Under the pieces are notes generated by a model. The model did no database searches. It worked only from the letters and a program-made list of their open reading frames with translations, and was not told where the DNA came from. A program made the position numbers and the translations under genes. Of a stretch of DNA of 64,000 bases, positions 42,829-52,012 are shown in pieces (the first letter of the stretch is position 1; every line of letters starts with the position of its first letter). Origin of the DNA: Bacteriovorax stolpii. Its GTDB lineage: Bacteria > Bdellovibrionota > Bacteriovoracia > Bacteriovoracales > Bacteriovoracaceae. The stretch is from positions 1,612,001-1,676,000 of the forward strand of contig NZ_CP025704.1 of NCBI RefSeq assembly GCF_002872415.1, given 5' to 3'.

Positions 42829-45357
42829 ATGAGAAAAAAAATTAAGAGCCTATTAATATTATCAGTGGCCGGAGTATTATCTCTGGCTTCTGCATTTGCA
42901 GATGATGCAAAAATTCCATGTTTAAAAAAGAATGGTGGGATTGGTTTAAATAGTCTTTCAGCTTTTGACTGCAATTTAACAAAAGCAGTATCTAATGATC
43001 CTAAAGTTAAAAATGCATTTGAAGATAAAGTTAACGATAAGCTTGCTGATAAATTAGCTACAAAAGCAAGTCAAAGATTAGAAGAAATCGTTATCATGGA
43101 TAGATATTTTGATCAGATCGGTCTCGATCTGGGGATGGATTCAAAAGATGTAGAAAGAAAATGTCGTCTTGATGTTATCGCTAGCCCAAAATGCGGAGGT
43201 GGATCAGATGAAAAATTATATGCTAGTAAATTAGCTCATTTGTTAAATAAATTCCCTACTGCGTCTCTGGGGAAAGGCCAGAAAGATAATCTTTTGGAAA
43301 GAATGCGCGCCAAAATGGGAGAACTAAGAGGAGCAAAACAGAAGAAAGTTAATAGCTGTCCAGCATCAGGAACAACAGGCCATTTCTTTTTGGACTCACA
43401 GTTCAGTCAAAGTGCTGCGGTCGATTTTATTTCTTCATTGCAAGCAACTGGTGGAACGGCAATCGCTGCGAAGTTTAGAATTGAGAAGTTTTATGAAACC
43501 TACCCTCAATTTAAGATGCTTAAAGATGCTGAGAGCTTAGGGCCTGAAGGAGCTGCTCTTTTAAAGAAATTTGAGCAACAGATGAAAAGCTATCAGGCAA
43601 AAGATGGTTCTCAAAAAATCTTTATTGATAAATTTTTTGATTCCAAAGATACCCAACAGCAGTTTGCTAAAGTTTTAGCTAATAAATGTGAAACGATCGC
43701 CAAAAACATCGAAGAATATCTTTGTAATGACCTAGATCATTTGGCAATGAATGATGAGTTTGCGTCTGAATTCTTTAAAGGAGATGGTGAAGAAACTGAA
43801 GTCAATCGTACAATCGCGAAGGGATTCAGTTGCGGTTTAAAAAATGCTGAAGGCGAGGATGAAGGGAATAATGCTGTTTTTACAAAAGGTGAAACAGTTG
43901 CATCGTGGGACGAAAAATTTCTTGAAGATACCAGAGCAATCCCAACAAATAATGATATTGCTATCATTGTAGATAATTTTTGCCGTCTTTACGACTGTAG
44001 CAATCCACAGGTGAAAGGGTTTAATTCTTGTAAAAATGGTGGTCCACTAAAAAGTGAAGATTTACTGAAACTTTGTCAAAAGTCAGATGACATAACAAGT
44101 TGTGACCAACAAATTCAAAAACAAATTACCTTTTTAAAGTCATTAGAGAAAGATGAAGAAGTTGTTAAATATGCAAAAGGTTCATCAGAATCTTATTTGA
44201 ATGGGGATACTACGAAAGCTAAAGGTTTTTCATCTTTCTATCAAAACTTCGTAGGTGTCGAAGGAACTCTTCTCGCCGAAGGTAAAAAAGTCACTCCAAT
44301 CACTGTTGCTGAAAAAACAGCTGAATTCGTAGAAAAGAAAATTGACCCAGGTGTCGCTTCACTTTCATCGTCTGCTCAACTGGCCCAAAATAAAATGGCC
44401 ATGAAGCAAGAGACTCAAGGCGATATGGTCAATAACCAAGTGATGAGAAACGATGAACGATTCAACTCATTTGTTTCATCTAACCCAAATAGTGCGAATG
44501 AAGATTTTAGAAGAAGCCTTGTTCACAATAATATGAAAGGCGGCGGAGATGCTGTTTCTTCAAAAACGAAGAAGTCGGATGTGTCAGCTGCTGAGAGTGA
44601 CCGCACTGAAGAAATGAAAAAACTTCGTGCAGAGCTGGCAGAAGCTATCAATAGTGTAAAAGGAACTGATGAGGAGAAACTTTCGACGATTGCGGATAAT
44701 AACCGCATGGTGCTTGCTCCAAAAGGATCAAGTGCTGAAGTTGCAAGACCGGTTAACTTAAGTCAGGCAGAACAGAATAGATTAGATCAGTATCGTGATA
44801 ATTTAAATGCGTGGGAGTCTAAGCTTCGTGGCTGGCAAAACCAACTGACCGACAGGGAAATCAGCCGAGGAGCAGGAAGTTCTGGGAGCTCCGCCAATGC
44901 CGCCGATCCTAGAAGAAATACAGCATCGGATGATTTTGGTTCGAACTCAGCATCTAACGATTATGGAGCCTCTGCGGTCGCAGGAAGACTTTCGAAGTCT
45001 AGTGCTGGAGGTTCGGGGGCCGTTGCTAACGGTAAGGGCGAAGCTGAAGTGGCAAGAGCTCCGGGGGCCGAAGGGGTTGAAGGTGAGCAGTCTGTAGTGA
45101 ATTCAGAAAATTTAGCGACTTTAAGAAAAGAGTCTTTAAAGAGTTTAGGTATTGTGCCTGCAGACTCATTCATTATCAAAGTTCGCCACCAGGATAAGAT
45201 TTACGATATACCAGTTAAGACATTTTCATACAACGGTAAGAGTATGTTTGTGCCTCTTTTAAATGAGAGAAACAAAGACCTTGCCCGTATCGTTTACAAC
45301 AGCCCGCTCTTCAATGATTACCGCCAGTATCAGGCAGAAAAAGACAGGCAGAGATAA
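42829..45357 (+). CDS. Large exported Cys-bearing, Ser/Gly-linker protein
   Basis: 842 residues with a signal peptide (MRKKIKSLLILSVAGVLSLASAFA). Residues ~25-420 are helical with many Cys (IPCLKK, DCNLTK, KCRLD, PKCGGG, NSCPASG, YLCNDL, FCRLYDCS, LCQKS). Residues ~585-690 are coiled coil, then a Ser/Gly/Ala linker (~695-770). A C-terminal beta domain begins near ADSFIIKVRHQDKIYDIPV. The domain order is the same as in the 846-residue protein at 27845, suggesting the same broad family. No enzyme motif is seen. No T-tract hairpin in the plus direction follows; the stem at 45433-45453 serves the opposite gene. Confidence 0.8.
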   Translation: MRKKIKSLLILSVAGVLSLASAFADDAKIPCLKKNGGIGLNSLSAFDCNLTKAVSNDPKVKNAFEDKVNDKLADKLATKASQRLEEIVIMDRYFDQIGLDLGMDSKDVERKCRLDVIASPKCGGGSDEKLYASKLAHLLNKFPTASLGKGQKDNLLERMRAKMGELRGAKQKKVNSCPASGTTGHFFLDSQFSQSAAVDFISSLQATGGTAIAAKFRIEKFYETYPQFKMLKDAESLGPEGAALLKKFEQQMKSYQAKDGSQKIFIDKFFDSKDTQQQFAKVLANKCETIAKNIEEYLCNDLDHLAMNDEFASEFFKGDGEETEVNRTIAKGFSCGLKNAEGEDEGNNAVFTKGETVASWDEKFLEDTRAIPTNNDIAIIVDNFCRLYDCSNPQVKGFNSCKNGGPLKSEDLLKLCQKSDDITSCDQQIQKQITFLKSLEKDEEVVKYAKGSSESYLNGDTTKAKGFSSFYQNFVGVEGTLLAEGKKVTPITVAEKTAEFVEKKIDPGVASLSSSAQLAQNKMAMKQETQGDMVNNQVMRNDERFNSFVSSNPNSANEDFRRSLVHNNMKGGGDAVSSKTKKSDVSAAESDRTEEMKKLRAELAEAINSVKGTDEEKLSTIADNNRMVLAPKGSSAEVARPVNLSQAEQNRLDQYRDNLNAWESKLRGWQNQLTDREISRGAGSSGSSANAADPRRNTASDDFGSNSASNDYGASAVAGRLSKSSAGGSGAVANGKGEAEVARAPGAEGVEGEQSVVNSENLATLRKESLKSLGIVPADSFIIKVRHQDKIYDIPVKTFSYNGKSMFVPLLNERNKDLARIVYNSPLFNDYRQYQAEKDRQR

Positions 45358-45425
45358 GACTTTTTTTGAAATGTGAAGAACTCTGTCTTTTTTGAGATTG
45401 AAAATGAGAAAAAATTTAGCTCATC

Positions 45426-45453
45426 AAAAAAAGAGCTGCCCTAAAGGCAGCTC
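45426..45453 (-). terminator. Terminator of the minus-strand beta-barrel gene
   Basis: GAGCTGCC and GGCAGCTC form a perfect stem around a 5-base loop. On the minus strand it is followed by seven T residues (45426-45432). It lies 13 bases past the stop of the gene at 45467. Confidence 0.9.
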
Positions 45454-45466
45454 CTATAGTTCTTAA

Positions 45467-45964
45467 TTAGAATAAGAAAGAAAATTTGAAAATGTTAACT
45501 TGGAAAGTTGGGTCAGCTTCGTCAGCAAAAACGTGAGTTACAGCAACACCTGGAACGTAGCTTACAGATTCAGAAAGTTTGAATCTTTTTCCAGCTTCAG
45601 CTCTAGCTGTGAATTCTGTGTTCTTGTCGCCATCAATTGAAACTCTTGAGAATCCTACTTTAACAGTAGCATAGAAAGAGTTCGCCAGGTCTTGTGCGTT
45701 CAGGTTAAATCCTGGACCAACAAGAGCTGTAAAAGCGTTGCTATCATCAGTGAATGCACCTTCTAGTAATCCACCAACTTGAAGACCATTTTCGAATGCG
45801 TGGTCGTATTCAGTAGCTAGGTAAAGAGAAGCTTCGTACTTGTCGTCGCTGTTTTTAGAGAAGAAAAGGCTTGAGTTTGTGCTTCCTGAAACAATGTCAG
45901 AAGGCGCAGCGAAAGCAGTTGTTGCTACAAGTAGAGATGCTAGGATCGAAAGACAGAACTTCAT
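45467..45964 (-). CDS. Putative outer-membrane beta-barrel protein
   Basis: 165 residues with a signal peptide (MKFCLSILASLLVATTAFA, then APSDI). The mature chain consists of alternating amphipathic strands (SLFFSKNSDDKYEASLYLA, GLQVGGLLEGAF, TVKVGFSRVSI, FTARAEAGKRFKL) and ends in Phe (FKFSFLF), the usual BAM-recognised C-terminus. It probably forms a small eight-strand barrel; no specific family is recognised. It is monocistronic, with its own promoter at 45998-46026, an AAGGAGTAACTC ribosome-binding site and its own terminator. Confidence 0.82.
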   Translation of the reverse strand: MKFCLSILASLLVATTAFAAPSDIVSGSTNSSLFFSKNSDDKYEASLYLATEYDHAFENGLQVGGLLEGAFTDDSNAFTALVGPGFNLNAQDLANSFYATVKVGFSRVSIDGDKNTEFTARAEAGKRFKLSESVSYVPGVAVTHVFADEADPTFQVNIFKFSFLF

Positions 45965-45997
45965 AAGAGTTACTCCTTAAGTAATATTAAAGCATAA

Positions 45998-46026
45998 ATG
46001 CTATATGGTCGCTTTGGTGATGTAAA
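45998..46026 (-). promoter_or_regulatory. Sigma-70-type promoter of beta-barrel gene
   Basis: On the minus strand TTTACA (46026-46021), 17 bases, then TAGCAT (46003-45998). Five and four of six positions match consensus, with ideal spacing, ending 33 bases before the ATG. Confidence 0.5.
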
Positions 46027-46062
46027 GAAAATCATTTGTGGGTTGTTGCATGGCGCGCGCAG

Positions 46063-46098
46063 GTAAAGCTTTACGAAAAAGGCTCTTTTTTCTAATAT
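46063..46098 (+). promoter_or_regulatory. Palindrome and promoter of leucine-degradation operon
   Basis: A perfect 12-base palindrome, GTAAAGCTTTAC (46063-46074), overlaps a candidate -35 TTTACG (46070-46075). After 17 bases comes TAATAT (46093-46098). A dyad over the -35 would suit a repressor. No regulator gene such as liuR is in the window. Confidence 0.45.
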
Positions 46099-46137
46099 AT
46101 GAAGATAAATTAATGCTCAAAGTTACGAGGACTTTTC

Positions 46138-47760
46138 ATGGACGTTATCGAGTCTAGCATAGACACCAATTCAGCCGATTTTAAAGAGAACAAAAAATAC
46201 CACCAGGGCCTTCGTGAGGAGCTGGCGGAAAAATTAAAAACAATTAAACTTGGCGGTGGCGCTGATTCAGTTAAACGCCATCACGATAGAAAAAAATTCA
46301 TGCCGAGGGAGCGCATTGAGAAGATCCTTGATCCGGGTTCTCCTTTCATCGAGCTTTCATCTCTGGCCGCTTACAATCTTTATGAAGACGATGTTCCAGC
46401 TGCAGGAATGGTAACAGGGATTGGTCGTGTTCACGGAGTTGAATGTTTGTTTGTTGCTAACGATGCGACTGTAAAAGGTGGTACGTATTTCCCAATGACG
46501 GTAAAAAAGCACTTACGCGCTCAAGAGATCGCTCTTGAAAATAATCTTCCATGTATTTACCTGGTAGACAGTGGTGGGGCTTTCCTTCCAAAGCAAGATG
46601 AAGTTTTCCCGGACAGAGATCACTTCGGTCGTATTTTTTACAATCAAGCACAGATGTCAGCAAAAGGGATTCCTCAGATTGCCGTTGTTCTTGGTTCATG
46701 TACAGCGGGTGGAGCTTACGTTCCGGCCATGAGTGATGAGACTGTTATCGTAAAAAATAACGGAACAATCTTTCTTGGTGGACCTCCGTTAGTTCAGGCA
46801 GCAACTGGTGAAATCGTTACTGCTGAAGATCTGGGGGGAGCAGACGTCCATACCAGAATCAGTGGTGTATCAGATCATCTGGCCAATGATGAAGAAGAAG
46901 CTTTCATCATCACCAGAAATATTATTGAAAACCTAAACTTCAAATCTCCTGGAAAGCTTCAGGGGCTCCTTGAAGCAAAAGAAGTGAAAGAGCCTCTTTA
47001 CTCAAGCGAAGAGCTTTATGGGATTGTTCCAAAAGACACCAGAAAGCCTTTTGATGTCAGAGAGATCATTGCCCGTTTAGTTGATGGAAGTGAATTCCAT
47101 GAATTCAAAGAACGCTACGGCAACACTCTGGTCACAGGATTTGCCCGCATCCACGGTCACCAGATCGGGATCGTCGCAAACAACGGGATTCTTTTTTCTG
47201 AGAGTGCTCAAAAAGGCGCGCACTTTATCGAGCTTTGCGGCCAAAGAAAAATTCCTCTGCTCTTTTTACAAAACATCACCGGCTTTATGGTTGGTCGCCA
47301 ATATGAAAACGAAGGAATCGCTAAACACGGCGCCAAGATGGTAACGGCGGTATCAACAGTTCAGGTTCCAAAGTTCACAGTTATTATCGGTGGATCTTTT
47401 GGTGCCGGAAACTACGGTATGTGTGGGCGCGCTTACAGTCCACGTTTCTTATGGATGTGGCCGAACTCTCGTATCTCCGTCATGGGTGGCGAGCAGGCGG
47501 CAAAAGTTTTATCAACAGTAAAACAAAGCGGTCTAAAAGCTTCAGGGAAAAAAGAAATGTCTCCTGAGGAATTAGCAGCTTTTGAAAAACCAATCTTAGA
47601 TAAGTACGAAGTAGAGGGAAGCCCTTACTACTCAAGTGCCCGCCTTTGGGATGACGGGGTTATCGACCCAGCTCAAACCAGAGATATTTTAGGATTAGCA
47701 ATCGCCACTTCACTTAACTCTGGTATCGGGGAAGCGAAGTTTGGTGTCTTCAGAATGTAA
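46138..47760 (+). CDS. liuB: Methylcrotonyl-CoA carboxylase, carboxyltransferase (beta) subunit
   Basis: 540 residues of the acyl-CoA carboxyltransferase family. With the biotin-bearing subunit it carboxylates 3-methylcrotonyl-CoA to 3-methylglutaconyl-CoA in leucine breakdown. [19 protein letters not shown] starts the N-terminal half; the CoA and carboxybiotin sites are marked by [17 protein letters not shown] and [19 protein letters not shown], and the C-terminal [17 protein letters not shown] is typical of MccB and not of propionyl-CoA carboxylase. It is the first gene of a five-gene operon, 14 bases before the hydratase gene. The ATG has GAGGACTTTTC upstream. Confidence 0.95.
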   Translation: MDVIESSIDTNSADFKENKKYHQGLREELAEKLKTIKLGGGADSVKRHHDRKKFMPRERIEKILDPGSPFIELSSLAAYNLYEDDVPAAGMVTGIGRVHGVECLFVANDATVKGGTYFPMTVKKHLRAQEIALENNLPCIYLVDSGGAFLPKQDEVFPDRDHFGRIFYNQAQMSAKGIPQIAVVLGSCTAGGAYVPAMSDETVIVKNNGTIFLGGPPLVQAATGEIVTAEDLGGADVHTRISGVSDHLANDEEEAFIITRNIIENLNFKSPGKLQGLLEAKEVKEPLYSSEELYGIVPKDTRKPFDVREIIARLVDGSEFHEFKERYGNTLVTGFARIHGHQIGIVANNGILFSESAQKGAHFIELCGQRKIPLLFLQNITGFMVGRQYENEGIAKHGAKMVTAVSTVQVPKFTVIIGGSFGAGNYGMCGRAYSPRFLWMWPNSRISVMGGEQAAKVLSTVKQSGLKASGKKEMSPEELAAFEKPILDKYEVEGSPYYSSARLWDDGVIDPAQTRDILGLAIATSLNSGIGEAKFGVFRM

Positions 47761-47774
47761 TTGGAGAGATTTTT

Positions 47775-48551
47775 ATGCTTTATAAATTAGATATTGATCA
47801 AAGAGGAGTGGCGACGGTGACGTTAAACCGTCCGGAGCTACACAACGCTTTTAATGACGATTTAATCCGCGATTTAATCGTCTGCTTTAACGACCTGGAA
47901 AATAATTCAGGCGTTCGTTTAGTGATTTTAACTGGTGAAGGAAAGTCTTTCTGTGCGGGAGCTGACCTGAACTGGATGAAGCGCATGAAAGATTATTCTC
48001 ACGAAGAAAACGTGAAGGACTCGCAAAACCTGGCGGAGCTCTTTACGGTCATCAACCGCTTCACGCGTCCGGTGATTGGAAAGATTAACGGTTCGGCCCT
48101 AGGTGGTGGAGCAGGGCTCGTTGCTTGTTGTGATTACGTTGTCGCTGTTGATACAGCAACAATCGCTTTTACTGAAGTAAGACTTGGACTTCTGCCAGCT
48201 GTTATTTCTCCGTTTGTTATCGCTAAAATCGGCGAGTCTCACGCTAGAGCAAGTTTTTTAAGTGGCGCCAAGATCAGCATGTCTCGTGCTTTTGTTATGG
48301 GGCTTGTTCATCAGGTGACAACAAGCGAGCACCTGGATGCTGAGATTGAAAAAGTCGTGGCCGATTTCCTGCTGGCAGGGCCGAGTGCCGCTGTCAGAGC
48401 AAAAGAACTTATTAACCGCGTGGTAAGAGCTGAAACAATGGAAGACGCCCGCGATTTTACTTGTGAGATGATTGCCAAAGCTCGCGTAGGAGCAGAAGGT
48501 CAGGAAGGCATGAGTGCATTATTAGAAAAAAGAAAAGCGAGTTGGTATTAA
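47775..48551 (+). CDS. liuC: Methylglutaconyl-CoA hydratase (crotonase family)
   Basis: 258 residues. It hydrates 3-methylglutaconyl-CoA to HMG-CoA. CAGADLNWMKRMKDYS is the loop typical of methylglutaconyl-CoA hydratase (AUH/LiuC), and the oxyanion hole is GSALGGGAGLVACCDY. The later region FTEVRLGLLPAVISPFV, with Glu in FTEVRL, also fits. Normal length for the family. It lies between the carboxylase beta and alpha genes, the usual liu/mcc order, 2 bases before the biotin carboxylase start. Confidence 0.93.
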   Translation: MLYKLDIDQRGVATVTLNRPELHNAFNDDLIRDLIVCFNDLENNSGVRLVILTGEGKSFCAGADLNWMKRMKDYSHEENVKDSQNLAELFTVINRFTRPVIGKINGSALGGGAGLVACCDYVVAVDTATIAFTEVRLGLLPAVISPFVIAKIGESHARASFLSGAKISMSRAFVMGLVHQVTTSEHLDAEIEKVVADFLLAGPSAAVRAKELINRVVRAETMEDARDFTCEMIAKARVGAEGQEGMSALLEKRKASWY

Positions 48552-48553
48552 TC

Positions 48554-50053
48554 ATGACGACAAAAAAAATTACGAAGATTTTAATTGCTAACCGCGGGGA
48601 AATTGCCCTGCGAGTGATTCAGACGGCCCGTGAAATGGGGATTAAAACCGTCACTCTTTATTCCGATGAAGAAGTGGGGTTACCTCATTGTTTGGCCGGT
48701 GACGAATCGTTTAGCCTAGGCTCAGGACCTTTAAAAGAAACATACCTGAATCAAGATAAGATTATCGCGATCGCGCGTAGCTGTGGTGCGGACGCAGTAC
48801 ATCCTGGATACGGATTTCTTTCTGAGAAATCTTCGTTTGCTAAAAAAGTAAAAGACGCCGGTCTTATTTTTATTGGTCCATCTCCTGAGTCAATTGATCT
48901 AATGGGAGACAAAAAGACTTCTAAAATTAAAATTCAGGAATTAGGAGTTCCTTCAATCCCGGGATACCACGGTGATAATCAGGAAATTAGTTTTCTGATT
49001 AAAGAAGCAAAAAAAATCGGTCTTCCGGTTTTAATTAAAGCTTCTGCCGGAGGTGGTGGGAAAGGGATGAGAATCGTTTATGAAGAAAATGAATTCCAAC
49101 AGGCCCTTGAAGGAGCAAAAAGAGAAGCGATGAACGCTTTCGGAGACGACACTGTTCTTCTGGAAAAATACATCACTTCACCTCGCCACATTGAAATCCA
49201 GGTGATGAGCGACAGGCACGGCAATCACTTTCACCTCTATGAAAGAGAGTGCTCGATCCAGCGCCGTTACCAAAAGATTGTTGAAGAGTCTCCCAGCTCT
49301 GCTGTGTCACCTGAGCTTCGTGCAAAGATGACAGAAGCAGCCATTAAGATCACTCGCGGGATTAACTACGAAGGCGCAGGAACAATTGAATTGATCCTGG
49401 ATACCGATGGAAGCTTCTACTTCCTGGAGATGAACACGAGACTTCAGGTAGAGCACCCGGTAACTGAAATGGTGACAGGACTAGATCTTGTTCGCCTGCA
49501 GATTATGGTGGCCCAGGGGGATAAACTTCCTTTCACTCAAAACGATATCAAGCAAAGAGGTCATGCGATTGAAGTGAGACTTTATGCTGAAGACCCAGAC
49601 AATGGATTCCTTCCAAGTATCGGGACCATTAAAAAAATCGGAAAGACAACGGTTCGTGATACAAGACTGGACTGCGGTTATGTTGACGGTAACGCTGTGA
49701 CAATCTCATTTGATCCTATGCTGGCAAAACTTATCAGTTGGGGAGAGAGCCGCGAAGTTGCTGCTCAAAAGTTGAATCTGGCCCTAAACGATATTTTATT
49801 TTTAGGTCTAAGAACTAACCGCGACTATTTAAAGCGCATCCTGACTTTGCCTGAGTTTTTGAGCGGGACAACGTACACGCATTTCGTAAAGACATACGAA
49901 GATAAGTTGCAAAAGAAGCAAGCTTCAAAAGAGCAAAGAGCGCTGGCCGTGGCCGCTTTCTTGCTAAAAAAAGATCAGGGGAAGAGTGTTTCTTCTCATG
50001 AATTCAAGACTAATAGTGTTTGGGAACGCCTGTCAGGCTTTAGGAATATTTAA
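48554..50053 (+). CDS. Methylcrotonyl-CoA carboxylase, biotin carboxylase part of alpha subunit
   Basis: 499 residues from the ATG at 48554 (an in-frame TTG 12 bases earlier lies in the previous gene). It carboxylates biotin using ATP and bicarbonate. KILIANRGEIALRVIQTARE is the classic N-terminus, SAGGGGKGMRIV the ATP-grasp loop, and FLEMNTRLQVEHPVTEMVTG the catalytic region. MccA/LiuD proteins are normally ~650-residue single chains ending in a biotin domain. Here the chain stops at ~500 and the biotin domain is encoded by the next gene, overlapping by one base (TAATG). Confidence 0.94.
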   Translation: MTTKKITKILIANRGEIALRVIQTAREMGIKTVTLYSDEEVGLPHCLAGDESFSLGSGPLKETYLNQDKIIAIARSCGADAVHPGYGFLSEKSSFAKKVKDAGLIFIGPSPESIDLMGDKKTSKIKIQELGVPSIPGYHGDNQEISFLIKEAKKIGLPVLIKASAGGGGKGMRIVYEENEFQQALEGAKREAMNAFGDDTVLLEKYITSPRHIEIQVMSDRHGNHFHLYERECSIQRRYQKIVEESPSSAVSPELRAKMTEAAIKITRGINYEGAGTIELILDTDGSFYFLEMNTRLQVEHPVTEMVTGLDLVRLQIMVAQGDKLPFTQNDIKQRGHAIEVRLYAEDPDNGFLPSIGTIKKIGKTTVRDTRLDCGYVDGNAVTISFDPMLAKLISWGESREVAAQKLNLALNDILFLGLRTNRDYLKRILTLPEFLSGTTYTHFVKTYEDKLQKKQASKEQRALAVAAFLLKKDQGKSVSSHEFKTNSVWERLSGFRNI

Positions 50054-50523
50054 TGAAAAGACAAATCCAATTAAACGAAGAACTTATTGATGTGGACATT
50101 ATTGAACAAAACCCACGTTTTGTTCTTTTTAACCTTGATGGGACTGAATACGCAGTCAATCTAGGCAACATCGATGATTACAAATTAAACTTAAATTACA
50201 ACAACACCAACTCATCAGTGGTGGCGCTGGACACTCACATTGTAGTGGATGGAATCGAGTTTTCGATTGATACGCCAAAACGAGTGCGAGGAAAAGGAAA
50301 GAGCGGTGACCACGGCCAGATGGTAAGCCCAATGCCAGGAAAAATTTTAAAGGTTTTGGTAAGTGAAGGCTCAGAGCTTGAAGCAGGAACTCCGATTCTT
50401 GTGATGGAAGCGATGAAGATGGAGCACACGATTAAGGCCAACAAAAAAGGGAAGATCGAAAAGATTTTCTACAAAGAAGGCGATCAGGTGCAAGGTGGAG
50501 TGGAGCTGGTTAAGTTATGCTAA
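50053..50523 (+). CDS. Biotinyl carrier protein of methylcrotonyl-CoA carboxylase
   Basis: 156 residues. The C-terminal ~75 residues are a biotinyl domain: VSPMPGKILKVLVSEG, then VMEAMKMEHTIKA with the biotin-accepting Lys near residue 121. The first ~80 residues (RQIQLNEELIDVDIIEQ) correspond to the linker domain that joins biotin carboxylase to carrier in single-chain alpha subunits. This supports a split of an ancestral MccA rather than recruitment of an AccB. Its ATG overlaps the previous stop, so stoichiometric synthesis by translational coupling is likely. Confidence 0.92.
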   Translation: MKRQIQLNEELIDVDIIEQNPRFVLFNLDGTEYAVNLGNIDDYKLNLNYNNTNSSVVALDTHIVVDGIEFSIDTPKRVRGKGKSGDHGQMVSPMPGKILKVLVSEGSELEAGTPILVMEAMKMEHTIKANKKGKIEKIFYKEGDQVQGGVELVKLC

Positions 50524-51437
50524 GTCACATGCCAAAAAAAGTTCGCATCGTTGAAGTCGGTCCAAGGGACGGGCTTCAGAATGAAAAAACTATTGTCTCA
50601 TTAGAAGACAAAGTGACATTCATCAGAATGCTGGCAGACGCTGGTCTTTCTGAGATCGAAGCGACTAGTTTTGTCCGTGCAGAAAAAATCCCACAAATGA
50701 GTGATGGGGTTGAGCTCTACGGAGCTCTGGTAAAAGAGGCGTCTCTTAAAAAGGCGAAACTTATTTCTCTCGTTCCTAACGATAAAGGGCTCGATAATGC
50801 CCTTCGTGCCGGTGTAAAAGAGATCGCGGTTTTTACGGCGACATCAAATACATTTAACCAAAAAAACATCAACGCTACTATTGATGAATCTCTAAAGAGA
50901 ATTGACGCCGTGATGGCAAGGGCCAACAAAGAGGGCCTTAAGACCAGAGGGTACATTTCAACCGTTTTTGGCTGCCCTTATGAAGGAAAAACCAGCCTGG
51001 TTGAACTCAAGAGAGTCGCCAATCATTTAGAAAGCCTGGGAGTTCATGAGATCTCTCTAGGCGATACAATTGGAGTGGCCAACCCACTACAAGTTAAAGA
51101 AACAATCGAATTTTTAAAGTCTGACTTCAGCCTGGACTTCTTTGCTATGCACTTTCACGACACCCGTGGAATGGCCGTGGCCAATATTTTAGCTTCTCTT
51201 GAAATGGGGATGACGAGCTTTGATTCATCTGCCGGTGGATTAGGGGGATGTCCTTACGCTAAGGGGGCGTCTGGAAACGTGGCCACTGAGGATTTAGTCT
51301 ATTTATTCTCTTCGATGGGAATTGAGACTGGCGTGAACATGGAAAAACTGGCCCAAGCTTCAAGCTTTATTCTAAGCAAGCTTTCCAAAGGATCATCTTC
51401 AAAAAGCTTAACTGCATTCCTGGCCAACAAGGCCTGA
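50517..51437 (+). CDS. liuE: Hydroxymethylglutaryl-CoA lyase
   Basis: 306 residues, with start ATG at 50517 overlapping the carrier gene stop by 7 bases; the in-frame ATG at 50529 is an alternative. It cleaves HMG-CoA to acetyl-CoA and acetoacetate, the end of leucine breakdown. VRIVEVGPRDGLQNEKTIV is the metal/substrate motif, HFHDTRGMAVANI carries the metal His residues, and GLGGCPYAKGASGNVATED has the catalytic Cys. Acetoacetate released here can be activated by the synthetase at 58215. A terminator follows. Confidence 0.95.
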   Translation: MLSHMPKKVRIVEVGPRDGLQNEKTIVSLEDKVTFIRMLADAGLSEIEATSFVRAEKIPQMSDGVELYGALVKEASLKKAKLISLVPNDKGLDNALRAGVKEIAVFTATSNTFNQKNINATIDESLKRIDAVMARANKEGLKTRGYISTVFGCPYEGKTSLVELKRVANHLESLGVHEISLGDTIGVANPLQVKETIEFLKSDFSLDFFAMHFHDTRGMAVANILASLEMGMTSFDSSAGGLGGCPYAKGASGNVATEDLVYLFSSMGIETGVNMEKLAQASSFILSKLSKGSSSKSLTAFLANKA

Positions 51438-51443
51438 TAAAAT

Positions 51444-51476
51444 AAAAAAGGCCCCCATTTCGGAGGCCTTTTTTTT
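51444..51476 (+). terminator. Terminator of leucine-degradation operon
   Basis: AAAAAAGGCC and GGCCTTTTTTTT flank a short GC loop. It lies 7 bases past the HMG-CoA lyase stop, and the symmetrical A/T runs could also serve the convergent small gene at 51498. Confidence 0.88.
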
Positions 51477-51497
51477 GTCTTTTATTCTAACAATTAA

Positions 51498-51896
51498 TTA
51501 CTGAAGGTGTAGTTCAGCGAACTCAAGAACGATTGAAACCGCTTCTTCAACAGAAAGCTCACCGTTTTGAGCTAGGATGTTGTTAACTTGGTTGTTAAGA
51601 AGAAGGCTCATTTCACCTGTTTGAAGGTAGTTTTGAGCGTCGTTTTCTACAGCTTGAGCGATTGCCTTCATTTGAAGAGATGCTGAAGTACCAGCTGATG
51701 TTCCAAGAGTTGGGTTACCAACTGATGATCCAACAGATGAACCTGCAGACATTACGCCTACACCAGCTGAAGAAACTGAAGGGTCTGTGTATCCTAATGG
51801 TCCAACAGTGTATGGTCCATTTCTTCCCATTCCTGATTCATAGGCCATTGCGTTTAGTGAAAGTGCCAGAACGAATACTGCTAAAAGTGATTTCAT
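51498..51896 (-). CDS. Small exported low-complexity protein
   Basis: 132 residues from the ATG at 51896, which has GGAGG 5 bases upstream; a longer frame to 51944 has no such site. The signal peptide is MKSLLAVFVLALSLNAMA. A low-complexity Gly/Ser/Val segment follows (SSAGVGVMSAGSSVGSSVGN, residues ~42-62). The C-terminal ~60 residues are helical (LQMKAIAQAVENDAQNYL, then LSVEEAVSIVLEFAELHLQ). No family is recognised. It is convergent with the leucine operon and monocistronic. Confidence 0.78.
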   Translation of the reverse strand: MKSLLAVFVLALSLNAMAYESGMGRNGPYTVGPLGYTDPSVSSAGVGVMSAGSSVGSSVGNPTLGTSAGTSASLQMKAIAQAVENDAQNYLQTGEMSLLLNNQVNNILAQNGELSVEEAVSIVLEFAELHLQ

Positions 51897-52012
51897 GTGT
51901 CCTCCAAAAAAAAAGTTCGTGTTGTTTTGTTGAGTAGAAATCATTTATCATAAAAATAGATAGGCATTATCAAACATGAAAAATTTACTGTTTTTTTAAA
52001 CGGAGTCCTCAT

